DNA of 64,000 nt from a bacterium. GTDB lineage: Bacteria > Patescibacteriota > Saccharimonadia > Saccharimonadales > Saccharimonadaceae. The notes below the pieces were generated by a model. The model saw nothing but the letters and a program-made list of their open reading frames with translations, did no database searches and had not been told where the DNA came from. The stretch lies in the NCBI GenBank assembly GCA_030429445.1, contig JAUIFG010000001.1:112981-176980 (forward strand). The letters are read 5' to 3'. This document shows, piece after piece, positions 46,014 through 54,471 of this stretch; the first letter of the stretch is position 1; each line of letters begins with the position of its first letter. A program made the translations under genes and the position numbers.

Positions 46014-47006
46014 TTAATGTAGCGAAATTGTTACTTCTTCGCCTTCGCGCAGCGTCTTGTTATTACTGGCAACTCGCTTTGCTTGATGTGCGATTGTTGC
46101 TATCGTCACACCCTCTTGATCGGATAGATCTTTCGCCTGTTGTTTTGTCAGTTCCATTGTAGCATTTTCAGGGGTAGAAACGCTAGTGTTTGATGGCTTT
46201 GATTGCACTTGTTTTGATGCGGGTTTCCCTTTGATTGTTCCATCGGCTAGGGCGGTTGCATAAGCAATCGCATCATTGGCTTTTTTGTCTGCTAGTTTTT
46301 TGGCAACAGCCTTCTCTCTGGCACGAAGCTTGTCGTTTGATGGAACATAGGCATCCGGAGTCGACTCGCTACCTTTTGCTGTTGCAGGCGTCGAGGCTGT
46401 TTGTGTCTTTGCAGACGCTCTCATGTTTTTGCTTGCTTCCTCTTTTTGAGTGACAGCCGCATTCTGCAGACGCTCTGTCATTGCCTGTGCTTTTGCGCTA
46501 TTCTCGGCCATCATATCGGTTGCGTCTTTTGCTTCGAAATATAAATCAGAACTGAGTGATGTATCAGGGGTGCTCGCAGCGCCACGGATTGCCCAGCCAT
46601 GCGAATCAACGAGGCTCGTTAGATAATCTAGGCGTTTTGTTGCCTCATCCTCATCGAATCCCTTCGTAAGGATGCGATCAGAATTTTTTGGAGGAATGAT
46701 AGTGACAAATGAATCAATACCGTCCGGTTGCCAAAACCGTTTATGTGATTTGAGGAAATAAAATGAAACGACAGCGGATAGATACGCCTCCATTGGTTGG
46801 TCTTTGCGTAGTGGCAAAGCCAGTGCACCAAAAAAGACAATAACAGGTAACGGCAAGATGGCGAGCACTGGAAATAGTTGACCCAGACCCCATGCTCCAG
46901 CCATAGAAATAGCCACAATGATCAGGTACACAAACTGACGAAAACTGAACGGACCGATGAGTTTATCGTCCGCCTCGACATCCTGAGGTACTTTGTATAC
47001 GGCCAT
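46014..47006 (-). CDS. PrgI family T4SS membrane protein with long C-terminal extension
   Basis: 330 residues. The first 100 residues are a PrgI domain (VirB3-like): 'YKVPQDVEADDKLIGPFSFRQFVYLI' followed by two membrane segments at about 25-45 and 48-68 and 'LPLRKDQPMEAYLSAVVSFY'. The remaining 200 residues are hydrophilic, Ala/Lys/Thr-rich and likely disordered, with 'REKAVAKKLADKKA'. PrgI alone is about 110-130 residues, so the tail is unusual and could hold partners in the cytoplasm. A TATACT box lies 10 bases before the ATG (47022-47017). Confidence 0.85.
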   Translation of the reverse strand: MAVYKVPQDVEADDKLIGPFSFRQFVYLIIVAISMAGAWGLGQLFPVLAILPLPVIVFFGALALPLRKDQPMEAYLSAVVSFYFLKSHKRFWQPDGIDSFVTIIPPKNSDRILTKGFDEDEATKRLDYLTSLVDSHGWAIRGAASTPDTSLSSDLYFEAKDATDMMAENSAKAQAMTERLQNAAVTQKEEASKNMRASAKTQTASTPATAKGSESTPDAYVPSNDKLRAREKAVAKKLADKKANDAIAYATALADGTIKGKPASKQVQSKPSNTSVSTPENATMELTKQQAKDLSDQEGVTIATIAHQAKRVASNNKTLREGEEVTISLH

Positions 47007-47075
47007 ATCTGTTAATAGTATATCGTACTACTTATGCTTTTGCGAGGTTTTCGAGTATCAGGTAGCAACCTTTAA

Positions 47076-49247
47076 CTAAGGGGTTGTTGGCGGAGTGGGT
47101 GGAGCTTGCGATGAGCCAGAATATCCTGCTGACATCGCTACTATAGCGTCACGATTATCCTTGATTGCACCGCGAATCTTCTCGTTAGATAGCGCTTCTT
47201 GTGCCGCTTGTCCTAGAGCCCTTACTGCACCACTGTCACCTTGAGATATTGCATGGGCGTATTCAGCATCGTATCTATCAGCACTTGCCATTTTCTCCGG
47301 CGTAAACTTACCTGCACGAATACTATTCAGAGACATATCCTTGTAAGAAGGTTGGCTTTGGCCTTCTTGCTTGCCCAACCTAATAGCATCAAGCTGTCCG
47401 GCACCGATATATCCAGGGTTGTTTTGTGCTAGTGCATCACTAGCTGTTCGCGTAGCAAGGCCAAATTTAGTGTCACGAAGAGAATCAATTATAGCCTCTT
47501 TTTGTTTTGCAGTTCCAGCCTGTATAGCACGTTCAATCATAGCTGCAGTTTGAGCGCTATCCACCGTCTTTTTGTCCTTTATTGCATCAATTAACTGCCC
47601 AGTAGCGTTACCATTACTATCTATGCTTACAAGTTGATCGGGTGTTAGTAAGTCGACTGTTGTGTGTGCGGCTTTTTTATTCTCGTCTTCTAGTGAACGT
47701 TGTTGAGAAATTGCATTTGCTTCTGCTCGTTGCTGACCGTCGCTTCCTGCAAGTCTACCACCTGCGAGCTGACGTTGAAACTTCTCACTATTCTTTGCTT
47801 TAGCGCTTGTATAATCCACCTCGGCTCGATTCAATTCTTTGTCCAATCCACCATCAATGGCCTTCTTTTTCGATCTACCCCTATAGACCCCTGCAGTTGC
47901 AATATTTGCCACGCGACTTTTATTAGCCAAGATGCCAGCTCGCTTCGACAACCTTGCTCCAGGTCCCTTGCCAAGTCTATCAACGCCTTTGCCAGTGTAT
48001 GTTTCGACAGTGCCACTAATCTTTCCACCAATCGTACCTGCGCCCGATATTGCACTCTTGAGTACGCTCCAGACAGCTAGAAGGGGGGCAACGGCGATAC
48101 CAGCCGCTATTAACCCTAGCATCAGTGGAGTAGAGCTCGTACCGCAAGATCCAACCTTGGCCTCATTGTTCGTCGCATCTTTTGCGGATGATGGTAGCGT
48201 AATACATTTGTCACTACCGTCGTAGTAAGTATTGTCAGATGCACTTTCACTCGCACCGGTATTTGTACCGGCCACTAGCACAACAGCACTTGCTAACTGC
48301 CCAGCACCAAACAATAATCCGATAACAGGGAAAACCATCAATAATTTCCAGAACATACTGAGCCATTTGCGAAAATACTGCTCGGTATTCGGTAGCAGGT
48401 ACAGTACAAATGCAACAGGTGATACGACCACCAATAGTACTATGAAGGCTTTTCGGAGCAAGAGGATAATAACAACAATAATTGCAGTAATCACGATTGT
48501 GCCGATTCCTGCGATTAGTAGCGGTAGAATGAGCCACACTATTGCAACGGTTGCGAGGACAGCCGCTGCAATGACGGCCAATGTACCACTACCAAGGCCT
48601 TCTCCGCCAGTATGGAGGTCGATATCGCTCGCGACTGGCATGGCGGTACGATCAGATACGGTTCGCGCCATGTCGACCAGGAAGTTTTGGATTTCATACC
48701 CAAGGATATTTGACAGGTCTACCATAACTTGGCAGATAAAGAACGAAACATTTACTGCAATCGCCGCGATAATTAGTCGTGGCAAGGTCTTTTTGATGCC
48801 GTAATTGTCTAGTCCTCGTCCTGTAACCTGTGACAGAATGATGATTAAAAATGCAATGATAAACATAACATTTGCAATGTTTCGTGCCAATTCCCATGAC
48901 TGGTAGGTGCCCGAGTAGCTGTTACCTGCACCGTTCACGGCAACCAGCTCGGGCTCGGTTTCGAGGAATGTCTTTGCTAACAATTGAAATGCTCGATCAC
49001 CGATTTCGCCAGATGTCTCAATAAGCGGGCACAGTATCCAGCCCATCTTTGCGATAGCACAAGAGAGTTCATCACCATTGTCAGACTCCTCGTCGGGGTT
49101 TGCTCCTATGTTTTCTAGTTGGTCACCAGATGGTTGTGCATATACAGTGTTCGAAACAAAACCCAATGAGGGAATAAAGCCAACAACAGAAATAGCGACC
49201 ACGACGGACGCAAAAATATTCACAACCCACTTGGTGCTTCTATTCAC
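47076..49247 (-). CDS. VirB6/TrbL-like polytopic membrane protein, copy A
   Basis: 723 residues with a signal-like first segment, then six or more membrane segments between about 120 and 420, including 'LPRLIIAAIAVNVSFFICQVMVDLSNILG'. The last 300 residues are hydrophilic with Ala, Gln and Lys. It is a clear paralogue of the protein at 57267-59414. VirB6 proteins form the inner-membrane channel of type IV secretion. The start is GTG, six bases after a TATAGT box, so the mRNA is probably leaderless and this is the first gene of the main secretion operon. Confidence 0.85.
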   Translation of the reverse strand: MNRSTKWVVNIFASVVVAISVVGFIPSLGFVSNTVYAQPSGDQLENIGANPDEESDNGDELSCAIAKMGWILCPLIETSGEIGDRAFQLLAKTFLETEPELVAVNGAGNSYSGTYQSWELARNIANVMFIIAFLIIILSQVTGRGLDNYGIKKTLPRLIIAAIAVNVSFFICQVMVDLSNILGYEIQNFLVDMARTVSDRTAMPVASDIDLHTGGEGLGSGTLAVIAAAVLATVAIVWLILPLLIAGIGTIVITAIIVVIILLLRKAFIVLLVVVSPVAFVLYLLPNTEQYFRKWLSMFWKLLMVFPVIGLLFGAGQLASAVVLVAGTNTGASESASDNTYYDGSDKCITLPSSAKDATNNEAKVGSCGTSSTPLMLGLIAAGIAVAPLLAVWSVLKSAISGAGTIGGKISGTVETYTGKGVDRLGKGPGARLSKRAGILANKSRVANIATAGVYRGRSKKKAIDGGLDKELNRAEVDYTSAKAKNSEKFQRQLAGGRLAGSDGQQRAEANAISQQRSLEDENKKAAHTTVDLLTPDQLVSIDSNGNATGQLIDAIKDKKTVDSAQTAAMIERAIQAGTAKQKEAIIDSLRDTKFGLATRTASDALAQNNPGYIGAGQLDAIRLGKQEGQSQPSYKDMSLNSIRAGKFTPEKMASADRYDAEYAHAISQGDSGAVRALGQAAQEALSNEKIRGAIKDNRDAIVAMSAGYSGSSQAPPTPPTTP

Positions 49248-49253
49248 ACCTAT

Positions 49254-49259
49254 ACTATA
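49254..49259 (-). promoter_or_regulatory. -10 box for the T4SS operon (VirB6-like copy A)
   Basis: TATAGT on the minus strand, followed by ATAGGT and the GTG start. Leaderless spacing of six bases. Confidence 0.5.
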
Positions 49260-49288
49260 GCATAAGCAGGTTACTTATCGAATGAATT

Positions 49289-50128
49289 TTAAGAGCGATT
49301 GCCTGTTAGCAATGCTTTGATGCGATGGTCGTTTAGATTGTCAACGACTAATTCTTGGATAGAAATTACCCGTCCTTCGTTATCGGCATAGTTTACCATG
49401 ACGGAGTATAAGGTGCGTCCATCGTGCTTAGATTGCATACCGACGAAGCGTCCACCATGTTCAGATATCTCTACTTCGCCATAGATGCCAGGTTGTAATT
49501 CTTTATTTGAAAGAGGAGTCGGCAGGACTTCGTAAACAGAGCGCGCTGCCTTATCTCGTCTTTCGTCAATCCATGTCCATATATTGTCGTAAGTGTTTGT
49601 TCCTGGGCTCGCAACTATTGTAGCAGTTTGCTTAGCGGTATTTGCGTCCTTTTGGCCAGTTGCATACTGGATAGCGGTGGTATGGTAGTTTGCGTAGTCT
49701 TGGTCATTCCACTGAGAACGTGGAACATTCAAGTCGGGCTTGCTATAGAAAGACCGCTCACTGTCGGTTAGACCATCTTCTACGTAACCTGCTGATCTAT
49801 CGAAGTCTCGGTATACGTACTTTGCTAAGTCATTAACGCGTAAAGAAACATCAAACTGTTGGTACTGTTCGGGGGTTGAATCAAATCGTTGTTTTTCGGT
49901 TAGGGCTGAACCTTTTTTTGATGTTTCTGAGTTGATTGGCATTACACCATCTTCAAACTCATCTAGGCTTACGCTGTGTCCATTCGGATCACCAACTCGA
50001 AAAGATGTGGCTTCAGTACTACAGCTAGCCAAGGCTGCACTTCCTAGTGCACCGGCAGCGGCCAATACGGCAACAAATTTCTTTTCGCGGGTATATCGAG
50101 GTTGTTCGTGCTTGTTGTGGTGTTTCAT
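49289..50128 (-). CDS. lipoprotein of unknown function
   Basis: 279 residues. A basic start and hydrophobic segment at about 18-33 end in the lipobox 'LASC' (Cys near 36), so the mature protein is lipid-anchored outside. The rest is hydrophilic and unrecognised; 'LSNKELQPGIYGEVEISEHGGRFVG' is the most patterned part. The ATG follows a TATAAT box by seven bases (leaderless). It stands just upstream of the VirB6-like gene and may be an extra subunit of the secretion apparatus, in the way VirB7 is a lipoprotein, but no similarity supports this. Confidence 0.72.
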   Translation of the reverse strand: MKHHNKHEQPRYTREKKFVAVLAAAGALGSAALASCSTEATSFRVGDPNGHSVSLDEFEDGVMPINSETSKKGSALTEKQRFDSTPEQYQQFDVSLRVNDLAKYVYRDFDRSAGYVEDGLTDSERSFYSKPDLNVPRSQWNDQDYANYHTTAIQYATGQKDANTAKQTATIVASPGTNTYDNIWTWIDERRDKAARSVYEVLPTPLSNKELQPGIYGEVEISEHGGRFVGMQSKHDGRTLYSVMVNYADNEGRVISIQELVVDNLNDHRIKALLTGNRS

Positions 50129-50135
50129 GCTATCT

Positions 50136-50164
50136 ATTATACACTAAAAATTAGATTAACGCAA
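50136..50164 (-). promoter_or_regulatory. promoter of the lipoprotein gene
   Basis: TTGCGT (50164-50159), a 17-base spacer and TATAAT (50141-50136) on the minus strand, ending seven bases before the ATG. Good -35/-10 pair, leaderless spacing. Confidence 0.65.
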
Positions 50165-50232
50165 GCGTTTTGGGTAATTCATTTTACAAATCAACTCTAG
50201 CTTAAGGGGGCGTATTGAACGACTATTATCTA

Positions 50233-50261
50233 TTGACAAAATGCTACTAAACTGATATAGT
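50233..50261 (+). promoter_or_regulatory. strong sigma70-type promoter of the small basic protein gene
   Basis: TTGACA (50233-50238), exactly 17 bases, TATAGT (50256-50261). Transcription should begin near 50268, leaving a leader of about 90 bases before the ATG at 50359. It is the best -35/-10 match I saw on the plus strand. Confidence 0.8.
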
Positions 50262-50292
50262 CTGAAATTGAACCTTCAAAAGTGAAGTTCTG

Positions 50293-50354
50293 GAGTGTCC
50301 GACACTCTACCGTTATAGATGAGTCAAATTGACTAATCTACGACCCTAAGGGGT
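50293..50354 (+). promoter_or_regulatory. structured mRNA leader with Shine-Dalgarno sequence inside a hairpin
   Basis: Three elements lie in the leader: a stem GAGTGT/ACACTC with a three-base loop (50293-50307), a palindrome AGTCAA-A-TTGACT (50322-50334), and ACCC-TAAG-GGGT (50343-50354) that folds the AAGGGG ribosome-binding site (50348-50353) into its right arm. This suggests translational control of the following small gene; no known riboswitch pattern was recognised. Confidence 0.5.
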
Positions 50355-50358
50355 AATA

Positions 50359-50574
50359 ATGGGACACAAGTGGTCTTGCACGTGTAAGAAGTGTAGCCCG
50401 TCGGTATTTGCAGGATTGACTGGTAGTAGCAGAAAGCCCAACTTCCGGTCAAATGGCAACAAGAGTCAGCAGTCACGCGAACAAAGTGCTCGACGCAACC
50501 AACAGCGTAACGCTCAGCGACATACAGTAAAAAGCCACGGTACAAATCGCAGAGGTGGCGGGCAATACCGCTAG
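50359..50574 (+). CDS. small basic protein with a C-x-C-x2-C motif
   Basis: 71 residues, strongly basic. It begins MGHKWSCTCKKCSPSVFAG, giving a C-x-C-x2-C cluster at residues 7-12 that could bind a metal; the rest is rich in Arg, Asn, Gln and Ser and looks disordered and nucleic-acid binding. AAGGGG lies five bases before the ATG, a strong promoter lies upstream, and a hairpin terminator follows 11 bases after the stop, so this is a complete monocistronic unit. I do not recognise the family. The opposite-strand frame has no such signals. Confidence 0.62.
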   Translation: MGHKWSCTCKKCSPSVFAGLTGSSRKPNFRSNGNKSQQSREQSARRNQQRNAQRHTVKSHGTNRRGGGQYR

Positions 50575-50585
50575 AGTAAAGACCC

Positions 50586-50614
50586 GAGCCATGTCTGTAA
50601 ACTGGCTCATTTTT
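50586..50614 (+). terminator. intrinsic terminator after the small basic protein gene
   Basis: GAGCCA (50586-50591) pairs with TGGCTC (50603-50608) around an 11-base loop, followed by ATTTTT. A modest but well-placed terminator. Confidence 0.65.
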
Positions 50615-50640
50615 ACTATTTAGAATATGATACGAAAGTA

Positions 50641-51606
50641 ATGAACAAGAACGAAAACATCATCCATACCGGCCTATACCATCTACCCATCAAAGGTGTT
50701 GATGTTGAGGCTGCGCATATTTATGAGCACCTCCTTCTAGCAACATTTAGGCAATCTCTCGAAAAACATGGTTTTTCGAAATATTTATTCGGCTGGGTCA
50801 GCGGAGAAACATTTCGAGACGTCATTTTTATTGAATATGGTTTTTATGATCAAAAAGTTGAAAAAATATTTCAAAAATTCATGCAAGAATCTCACAGAAT
50901 TGATTCTTCACTTCTAAAAAATGAACTTCTCCGAATTGAAGCAGAGGCTAGAATCACAATCAGCGACCTTGACGAAGCGGAGCTCATGCGCCAACTTCAT
51001 CAGCTTGATAATGACACCTTTATTAATCACGCCAACAACACAGAGATAGCGCCTCCAAAAACAACACAGAACGACATTAAATCAGATGTTGTAAAAATGC
51101 GTAAATCAAAGAGTAAGTTTCGCACGATAGCAATTACACTCGGAATTCGAAACATGACGGTAGATGAAAAAAGGGCTTTCTTGCGCCTTACTCCCCTCTT
51201 AAACGACGCTATCTTTAATTGCATGTATCAATTGGGCTCCTACTGTGATGATTCAAGTTGGGCTATCGGTAAGCCCGTATTGGATGGGATGCTTGTCGTA
51301 TCGATTAACACAATGAAGCGTGGCGGCAGTACAAACAAGCAGATCGAGAAAAATCTTCGTCATTCACTCGAAAGTCTTGCTATAGATATAAAACAACGTC
51401 CAGACGAACTGAAATCCTATATTCAAGGATTCCTCACTACGCCAAATTGGAATAACTTTGCAGTTGACTACTATCGAAATACGGGGATTATTACAACAAA
51501 AAAACAAATCGCTGAATCACTGACTCAAGAAAGAATCGCGTCACTTATCTCTAGGATTGAAATCGAGATTTGTCTAGCAACCGAAGACCATTGGAGTCTA
51601 GTATAG
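50641..51606 (+). CDS. short M16-like metalloprotease domain protein
   Basis: 321 residues. Near the start is 'AAHIYEHLLLATF', an inverted zinc motif H26-x-x-E29-H30 as in pitrilysin/insulinase (M16) peptidases; a third ligand could be E100 or E102 in 'KNELLRIEAEARI', about 70 residues later (family spacing about 75). M16 proteins are usually 400 residues or more, built of two similar halves; here the second half is short and lacks the motif, as is normal for the inactive half. No signal peptide or membrane segment is seen, so it is cytoplasmic. A TATGAT box ends nine bases before the ATG. Confidence 0.68.
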   Translation: MNKNENIIHTGLYHLPIKGVDVEAAHIYEHLLLATFRQSLEKHGFSKYLFGWVSGETFRDVIFIEYGFYDQKVEKIFQKFMQESHRIDSSLLKNELLRIEAEARITISDLDEAELMRQLHQLDNDTFINHANNTEIAPPKTTQNDIKSDVVKMRKSKSKFRTIAITLGIRNMTVDEKRAFLRLTPLLNDAIFNCMYQLGSYCDDSSWAIGKPVLDGMLVVSINTMKRGGSTNKQIEKNLRHSLESLAIDIKQRPDELKSYIQGFLTTPNWNNFAVDYYRNTGIITTKKQIAESLTQERIASLISRIEIEICLATEDHWSLV

Positions 51607-51675
51607 GGAGGGGTGTACGCAACAAGCGCTTATTTTTTGGAGAGGTCAGTAGTGCCTCGGAGTTGACTTCTTGGT

Positions 51676-53730
51676 TTATTCTGTCAGGCCAGTGTCACAC
51701 TCAAATGTGCGCCCGCCCGTGTTCATAACCTCAGTTATAAAATTGAGCGATGGGCAGACGAACCGAGCGTCATATCCGAGGTGGTTTCCAAATATAGCAT
51801 CATGTGTTTTGTCGCCAGGAATGATTGTCATATCAGAACGAATGCCCAGGCTACGAAGTTTATCGCGCATGTCATAGGCTTGACCTGGTCCAACGAGGTT
51901 GTCGTTCTCGAATCCTGCCAAAAAGCTTGGTGTTGATTCTGGACTGGCATATAGTGCTGGCGAAAGTGCTTTGAAATTGTCGAGACATTCAAATATCTTT
52001 TTGGTCGCGAGGTTGATGACGCCGCCAGATAAACTCTGCAGCCCACCACTCTCTATCTGGCTCGAGATAGACTCGAGACTTCTTCCGGTGCTCAATAGAT
52101 TTTGCCCAGCTACCAATGTTTCCGTCAGCAGCCCAAGTGGGTTTATATTGTTCGCATCAAAACCAATTCCACCAGGACCAGATCCACCACCAAGATTAAT
52201 ACCGAGTGACGAAACGTCATTACTGCTGAGACCTTGGCCATATTCGGCAACATCGCCACTGCCACCTGTTAACAGGTCGGTGAAGTTCGTGAGACCAGCG
52301 AGATCTGTCGGAATACATGTCGAGTGATCCATACCAATCAAAAAGCTATAAAACGAACGAAACAGGGCGGTATAGCCGTTCGTTGGTGCAGACCAACCAA
52401 CGGCAGCCTTGGCACCAGATTTGCCACTTGCAGCAACGCGCATTGATAAGCTACCGCCGGCGCTATCACCCCATACCGCAATTTTTGCTGGATCAACGCC
52501 GTAAAGATGAGCATTTTTAATGACACTGGCAACTCCTCGCATGACATCCTCGAACATATAATACACACCGCTCGATCCGAGGCGGTACGTCACATCAATA
52601 GTAGTAAAGCCTCGAGCTGCTGCCCCACCACCTGTTGGCCCTACAAAATTACCGCCGCCTGTTGTATCGCTCGTATGCCCCTCCGATACCTGTTTGCCAA
52701 CACCATCGTTTTGATGCCAACCACCACCATTAAAGAACAAAATGGCAGGGGAATTTGGTGCAGGGTTGTCAAAGTAAACATTAATGTCTTGTTTTTTACC
52801 GGCGCCATTGATGTAATATCCATAACCATCGGGAATCTCACTGGTATCTACATCTGCATCTGGCCCTGCTTTGTGCAGGAGGTCAATGAATTCGTCGAGT
52901 GATGCTGATTGATCCAGTTGATCCTGGAGTTTTAATTGTTCTAGATTGTCGGAGGCCTCTTGCTCTTCGATAGACGTCAGAAAGTTTTGGCCAGACACGG
53001 CACCGGTTAGACAGGCATAACGCTGAGCGAGTGATTTTAAGTCTGAGTTGGTTATGCAGTCAGCGGCAGACAACGGTTTGCTCTGTGTTCCATCCTCCTT
53101 TAGGCCCCCAGCTTGAGTACATAGATCCAAAAGATTTTGACGGTCTTTGTACTTAGTACAAGCATCATTGATGAGATCGCGATAGGTGCTAGGGGTGTTT
53201 GTCGTATTTGGTGGAGGATCGGTTGCTTCTGGTGGCACCGAAATCGGGGATAGTCCTGCTCCTTCTGCGCAAGCATTGTAGAACTCAACATCCGTATCGG
53301 CGATGAAAATTTCACATTCTTTAACCAATGCTCCCGTGTTGCACGCCGTGTATAAATCACCCGAAAATCCTCTACAGGGGTTGCTTGGGTCAAAGGTTGG
53401 AGTGTTGGTAATTTCGCCACTCTCCTTGCCCTTTTTTGCTTCACGGCAAATTGAGGCAAAAGATTCACCAAGTTCTGCATAAATAAGACAAATGTCATCA
53501 TCGACATTATCGCGAGTAGCATCTATGCAAGCATTGCGCTCGACACTATTCTCGTATTTAGCGCAGTAGTCATCGGCGCTGATTGCGTAGACTTGTTGCA
53601 CAATACCCACTACGCTTCCGACCGCAACAAGGCACGCAAACGCTACGAGGCGTGTAGAGTAAAAAAAACCACGGCCACGACGGTTGGTGTGACCAAAAGG
53701 CACTAGCAGTCGGTTTATTTTTTTGCTCAT
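51676..53730 (-). CDS. secreted Cys-rich alpha/beta hydrolase (esterase-like)
   Basis: 684 residues. A basic start and one hydrophobic segment (about 27-48) form a signal or anchor. Residues 55-250 are Cys-rich with repeated short helices of the type 'Y..AC..G'. The hydrolase domain begins near 310: oxyanion motif 'FFNGGGWHQ', nucleophile S423 in 'GDSAGG', then a Gly-rich insertion of about 150 residues, and probable D610 ('FENDN') and H643 ('DKTHDAIFG'). This is the carboxylesterase/BD-FAE type. Substrate unknown; lipid or acetylated sugar on a host surface is possible. Confidence 0.8.
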   Translation of the reverse strand: MSKKINRLLVPFGHTNRRGRGFFYSTRLVAFACLVAVGSVVGIVQQVYAISADDYCAKYENSVERNACIDATRDNVDDDICLIYAELGESFASICREAKKGKESGEITNTPTFDPSNPCRGFSGDLYTACNTGALVKECEIFIADTDVEFYNACAEGAGLSPISVPPEATDPPPNTTNTPSTYRDLINDACTKYKDRQNLLDLCTQAGGLKEDGTQSKPLSAADCITNSDLKSLAQRYACLTGAVSGQNFLTSIEEQEASDNLEQLKLQDQLDQSASLDEFIDLLHKAGPDADVDTSEIPDGYGYYINGAGKKQDINVYFDNPAPNSPAILFFNGGGWHQNDGVGKQVSEGHTSDTTGGGNFVGPTGGGAAARGFTTIDVTYRLGSSGVYYMFEDVMRGVASVIKNAHLYGVDPAKIAVWGDSAGGSLSMRVAASGKSGAKAAVGWSAPTNGYTALFRSFYSFLIGMDHSTCIPTDLAGLTNFTDLLTGGSGDVAEYGQGLSSNDVSSLGINLGGGSGPGGIGFDANNINPLGLLTETLVAGQNLLSTGRSLESISSQIESGGLQSLSGGVINLATKKIFECLDNFKALSPALYASPESTPSFLAGFENDNLVGPGQAYDMRDKLRSLGIRSDMTIIPGDKTHDAIFGNHLGYDARFVCPSLNFITEVMNTGGRTFECDTGLTE

Positions 53731-53821
53731 ACGACTATGATTTCAGAATACACCATCTGTTATACAAGGACAAGCGCTTTGTTCAACATGCATCTTGCTT
53801 GTGGTAGTATATACATAAGCT

Positions 53822-54466
53822 ATGACAAGACACCCATCAAAAGTAAAACTGCCAAGAGTTTTGAGTCGTCGTGTGCAATTTGTTGCATTGCCTGTGATGG
53901 TGGCAATTTCGCTAGGAGTAATTGCCCTGGCGGTCATCGTTGTTGTCTTGATGCCGACGGTCCGTGACGATCAGCGAGGTATAGGTGCAAATGGGTTTAG
54001 TGCATTCCCAGAAAAAGGTACAGACCTGGGCATAGACAAAGTTGTCACAAAAAGTGATGTTGTCGATGTGCTCGGCGAAAAAGCAAAGAGAGTTAGTGAT
54101 GCCGATGTCACTGATGTATTTAATCTCGCTGGCATTCGAAGTCAGATGGTGACGTATGATTTTGTTCGGACGGATGATGTCAGTGCAAGTATCTATATTG
54201 ACCTCAAGACGTTTCCGAATTCAACTACGCTAGAAAAAGCAAACATTCTGAAGGGGACGGCTGAAGCTGGAAAGGTTGGTGATTACGACGCATATTTTAT
54301 GCGCGCCTTTACGTTTGGCAAAAAACGCGAGTACTATCTATTACTCACAAAAGGCCTCAATGCCTATGTATTTGCCTTTGTACAACCAAGTCGCGACATT
54401 TTGTTTAGCGAAGTTTCAGCAGTGGCTACTCTGAAACGACTCGCCCAAAAAGCTGACCTACTGTAA
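53822..54466 (+). CDS. membrane-anchored protein of unknown function
   Basis: 214 residues. A basic N-terminus (MTRHPSKVKLPRVLSRRVQF) precedes one membrane segment at about 22-45, and 165 residues lie outside. The outer part has mixed alpha/beta character without cysteines and no recognised motif. A TATACA sequence ends six bases before the ATG (53810-53815), again a leaderless layout. It is divergent from the esterase gene and converges with the second giant membrane protein gene, six bases apart. Confidence 0.65.
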   Translation: MTRHPSKVKLPRVLSRRVQFVALPVMVAISLGVIALAVIVVVLMPTVRDDQRGIGANGFSAFPEKGTDLGIDKVVTKSDVVDVLGEKAKRVSDADVTDVFNLAGIRSQMVTYDFVRTDDVSASIYIDLKTFPNSTTLEKANILKGTAEAGKVGDYDAYFMRAFTFGKKREYYLLLTKGLNAYVFAFVQPSRDILFSEVSAVATLKRLAQKADLL

Positions 54467-54471
54467 TTAGG

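Noticed and set aside
48232..48804. 190-codon plus-strand frame antisense to the VirB6-like gene
   Set aside because: A shadow of the Ala/Val/Ile-rich coding strand; no start signal and low-complexity Thr/Ile/Ala composition.
50333..50545. 70-codon minus-strand frame opposite the small basic protein
   Set aside because: The plus strand has promoter, ribosome-binding site and terminator; the minus strand has none of them.
51630..51650. Possible terminator AAGCGCTT plus T-run between convergent genes at 51.6 kb
   Set aside because: AAGCGCTT is a loopless palindrome and cannot form a stable hairpin in RNA; no longer stem was found.
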